Origin: a bacterium
GTDB taxonomy: Bacteria; Eremiobacterota; Eremiobacteria; Baltobacterales; Baltobacteraceae
Reading direction: 5' to 3'
Assembly (NCBI GenBank): GCA_021784715.1
Contig: JAJYHP010000089.1
Location: forward strand, 1-8,506
DNA length: 8,506 bases
Shown one piece after another: positions 7,201 through 8,506 of the stretch. A program made the position numbers and the translations under genes. Under the pieces are notes generated by a model that saw nothing but the letters and a program-made list of their open reading frames with translations, did no database searches and had not been told where the DNA came from. Positions within the stretch are counted from its first letter, which is position 1; the number at the start of each line of letters is the position of its first letter.

Positions 7201-7294
7201 CGGCCGCGCGGTCGACGAGTTCTTCGGGGTGCGACCCGGCGTCGAGAAAACTAAAATTCGAACGCGCGTGGAGCTCGGCATAGCGCGCGCTCAT
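4220..7294 (-). CDS. dnaE2: Error-prone DNA polymerase DnaE2 (ImuC)
   Basis: DnaE2 is the C-family polymerase of the ImuA/ImuB/DnaE2 mutasome, which copies past DNA damage and causes induced mutation. The 1024 residues show, in order, an N-terminal PHP domain (YAELHARSNFSFLDAG at 5-20), the DnaE2-typical CQGRGSAANSAVCYALGI (328-345), the palm with PDIDIDF (catalytic Asp372 and Asp374), the third catalytic Asp520 in KIDLLGLGMLS, a fingers region with VRPGPIQGQM (601-610), a helix-hairpin-helix region, an OB fold at about 933-1005, and the family-like C-terminal end HNFH. Length and the short C-terminal region match DnaE2 rather than the replicative DnaE. The polymerase site looks intact, but several PHP metal-ligand positions are changed (Arg11, Ala43, Arg68, Ala179), so no nuclease activity is expected. 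The ATG at 7292-7294 overlaps the imuB stop as ATGA, indicating coupled translation. Confidence 0.97.
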   Translation of the reverse strand: MSARYAELHARSNFSFLDAGSHPEELVDRAADLGIAALAIADADGLYGAVRFARRARERALPGIIGARLHAPGGIPVLLLVEEARGYHRLCELISGAQLRGRKGAPELLLADLEGDNRGLIALCGDLRAPFEFLRACFPDALYIEIVRRLQENDAVRNEALIAAARRIRVPYVASNDVAYARREDAEIAAVLRCIKHGVTLEEGVARNIFDANTEAHLKSPSAMARLFADYPGAIERTLEIADRARFRLETLSEQFPLFAVPDGYTRQSYLRALTMEGAARRYGDPLSVAVERQLEYELGIIAKLDLAGYFLIVWDIVRAANEMGVLCQGRGSAANSAVCYALGITAVDPVGMNLLFERFLSEERNEIPDIDIDFAHRDRERIIQYVYERYGRAHAAMAAEIVSYRSRSALRDIGKALGLAPERLSALAIDLRGGRSYGSEAALDVTKALDLAPAERRLVRLCERIEGFPRHLGIHSGGMVLARDPLVRVAPVEWATMRDRSVIQWDKDDLAALGLIKIDLLGLGMLSLLDEAFALHRRSRPNEAPLSLASIPPDDAATYAMLERADSIGVFQIESRAQQSMLPRMKPRCFYDLVMQVAIVRPGPIQGQMIHPFLRRRAGKEPVEYPHPKLRPVLERTLGVPLFQEQGMRLAVEAAGFSAGEADRLRRAMGHKRSREKMQALRTQLIEGMERNGIERAAAEKLFAMLEGFADYGFPESHAASFALLAYASAYLKCRYHPEFTAAILNVQPMGFYATEVLVNDAKRHNVVVKPIEVNASEWWSFVDESGAVRLGFHLVRDLGSVQRERLEAALRDGAFADILDFARRTDLSREGLESLAVADAFAPWYRSRREAMWALRALDERERRGELGRLMETEEPAIAFAPLQPRERTAFDLWATGVTTGPQGIAHLRAGLDARGVLSATALARAKDRQRVRVGGLVITRQRPGTAKGFVFLTLEDETGLTNVIVRPDLYERTRGVIATNATLIVTGTLQKESGCIDVLALEIEPLESANMLAGVRAHNFH

Positions 7295-8506
7295 TCATAG
7301 ACGCCGCAGAGATACCATCGCGCCTGACGGCGAGCGATGCGATACCATCGTCCGTCGGCGAGCGCGACGTCGTATTCGTCGCGCGGAGGCGTCTCGCGCG
7401 CGACGTCTTGGGTACGCCACGGGCCGACGCATTCGTAGAGCGCGTTCGGCGGGCTCCCGAATGCGACCGGAACGCCGCCGCGCACCTCCACCGCAACCTC
7501 TCGTTCGGGAATGAGGTGCAGCGGCGGGGGCGGCAATGCGGGGAGCGCCGAGACGCCCGCCTCCTCTACCGCAGCGAGATCGGGGGTGAAACGCTCGAAC
7601 GCGAAACGCTCCTCGATGGTGTGCGCCGAGCGCAGGCGCGCCCGCCGTACCGGCTCCCCGAGCAAGCCTTCCAACCGCGCGAGCGCGACGGCGAGATCTT
7701 GTCGTTGGGCGCGTTCGCGAACGAAGAGCATCTGCCGGCTCCCCGCCTCTTCCAGGCGCAACGCGCGCACGCGCATGCCGACGACGGGCGCCTCGAACCG
7801 CTCTCGTTCCAAGCGCGCGCGGAGGACGTCGAACATCGCTCGCTCCTCCGCCGTCGGGAGCGCGAAAAAAAGCTCGATGCTGCGTTCGCTCGCGTCGTCG
7901 CAGAAAAAATCGACGCGAATGCCGCCGGCACTGCGGCCGCGACGCGCGCAACTCTCCGAAATGCGGCCGAGCAGCACGCGCAACGCAAAGAGCAATTGCT
8001 CCTGCGTCTGCGCCTCGCCCTCCCCCAACGCACTCGCCTCGATCGGCAGCGTGAATGCGCGCGGAACGAGCGGGCGCCGCTCCGCACCGTTCGCGCGCCG
8101 ATGCCAGATCGCGGCGCGAGCGCCGAAGCGACGGACGAACGCTCCGTACGGAAGCGCCGCGAGCTCGCCGATCCGTTCGATACCCAACAGCACGAAGCGT
8201 TCGATCGTGCGCGGATCGATCTCGAGGAGATGCAGCGGCAACGGCGCGAGAAAGGCGGCCTCCTCGCCCGCGGCGACGACGCACCCATCGGCATGGCGAG
8301 CCGCCACTCCGGCACAGAACGCATCTTCGGAGCAGCCGCAACGCACCTCGACGAAAAATGGAGCGAGCGCCGTTCGTACCTGCGCGCACCAGAGCGCGGG
8401 CTCTCCGAGGATGCCGTGCATATCCAGATACGCAGCGCCGAGACCGGCATCTTCGACCGTCGGCGTGACTGCATCGAGGGCGTCGAGCAACGCTTCCCAA
8501 CGACGT
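7291..8506 (-). CDS. imuB: ImuB, inactive Y-family polymerase-like mutasome protein, N-terminus outside the window
   Basis: ImuB is a Y-family polymerase relative without catalytic activity. It acts as the hub that joins DnaE2, ImuA and the sliding clamp. The frame is open to the window edge; the TTG at 8488-8490 is not the true start, since coding continues (RRWEA) before it. About 404 residues are visible and roughly 80-100 N-terminal ones are missing. Visible blocks are the end of the palm with AAYLDMHGI, the FLAPLPLHLLEIDPRTIERF segment leading into a helix-hairpin-helix (LLGIERIGELAALPYGAFVRRFG), the little-finger region, and the C-terminal ImuB-type end with ALADGRWYRI and RWYLCGVYE. 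The clamp-binding site expected near 7723-7737 reads RQMLF rather than QxxLF. The stop overlaps the dnaE2 start. imuA and any LexA operator would lie beyond 8506. Assignment is secure from the C-terminal features and the dnaE2 partner. Confidence 0.93.
   Translation of the reverse strand, partial: RRWEALLDALDAVTPTVEDAGLGAAYLDMHGILGEPALWCAQVRTALAPFFVEVRCGCSEDAFCAGVAARHADGCVVAAGEEAAFLAPLPLHLLEIDPRTIERFVLLGIERIGELAALPYGAFVRRFGARAAIWHRRANGAERRPLVPRAFTLPIEASALGEGEAQTQEQLLFALRVLLGRISESCARRGRSAGGIRVDFFCDDASERSIELFFALPTAEERAMFDVLRARLERERFEAPVVGMRVRALRLEEAGSRQMLFVRERAQRQDLAVALARLEGLLGEPVRRARLRSAHTIEERFAFERFTPDLAAVEEAGVSALPALPPPPLHLIPEREVAVEVRGGVPVAFGSPPNALYECVGPWRTQDVARETPPRDEYDVALADGRWYRIARRQARWYLCGVYE

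Noticed and set aside
5459..7300. 613-codon open frame on the plus strand opposite dnaE2
   Set aside because: The opposite strand is an unambiguous DnaE2 with intact polymerase motifs. The plus-strand product is rich in Arg, His and Asp with no domain pattern, as expected for the antisense of GC-rich coding DNA.

Overview
This GC-rich bacterial window is densely coded. It holds seven genes: six on the minus strand, one on the plus strand, and the two outermost minus-strand genes cut by the window edges. All identifications come from reading motifs in the translations, with no database search. I cannot assign a species. Glutamine-dependent tRNA amidation (GatCAB), an ImuB/DnaE2 mutagenic polymerase pair, heavy use of non-ATG starts and a TonB-like membrane-anchored protein fit a GC-rich, probably two-membrane environmental bacterium. 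A candidate phylum such as Eremiobacterota is possible, but that is only a weak lean.

Region 1 (1 to 2574, minus strand) reads as one operon, in transcription order: a small single-pass membrane protein, an RlmD/RumA-type 23S rRNA uracil-5-methyltransferase, gatC, and gatA (cut at base 1). The genes overlap by 26 and 20 bases and then sit 2 bases apart, so translational coupling is likely. The methyltransferase and gatC both appear to start with TTG. The operon joins rRNA modification to indirect synthesis of Gln-tRNA(Gln) and/or Asn-tRNA(Asn). gatB is not in the window.

Region 2 (2620 to 3429, plus strand) is a divergently transcribed, unrecognised protein. It has a basic N-terminus, one membrane helix, a long Pro/Arg/Ala-rich spacer and a compact C-terminal domain with two cysteines. 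It ends facing the next minus-strand gene, with a 17-bp inverted repeat between them that probably ends transcription both ways.

Region 3 (3508 to 4161, minus strand) is a protein of three consecutive BON domains, with a strong Shine-Dalgarno sequence and its own possible -10 element.

Region 4 (4220 to 8506, minus strand) is an imuB-dnaE2 cassette joined by a 4-base ATGA overlap. This is the damage-induced mutagenic translesion module; imuA and any SOS operator would lie past base 8506. Two features depart from what I remember of the families. The DnaE2 PHP domain lacks at least four expected metal-ligand residues. The ImuB sequence where a QxxLF clamp-binding motif is expected reads RQMLF.

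The gaps between genes are short (2, 45, 78 and 58 bases). I saw no RNA genes, CRISPR arrays, insertion sequences or attachment sites.
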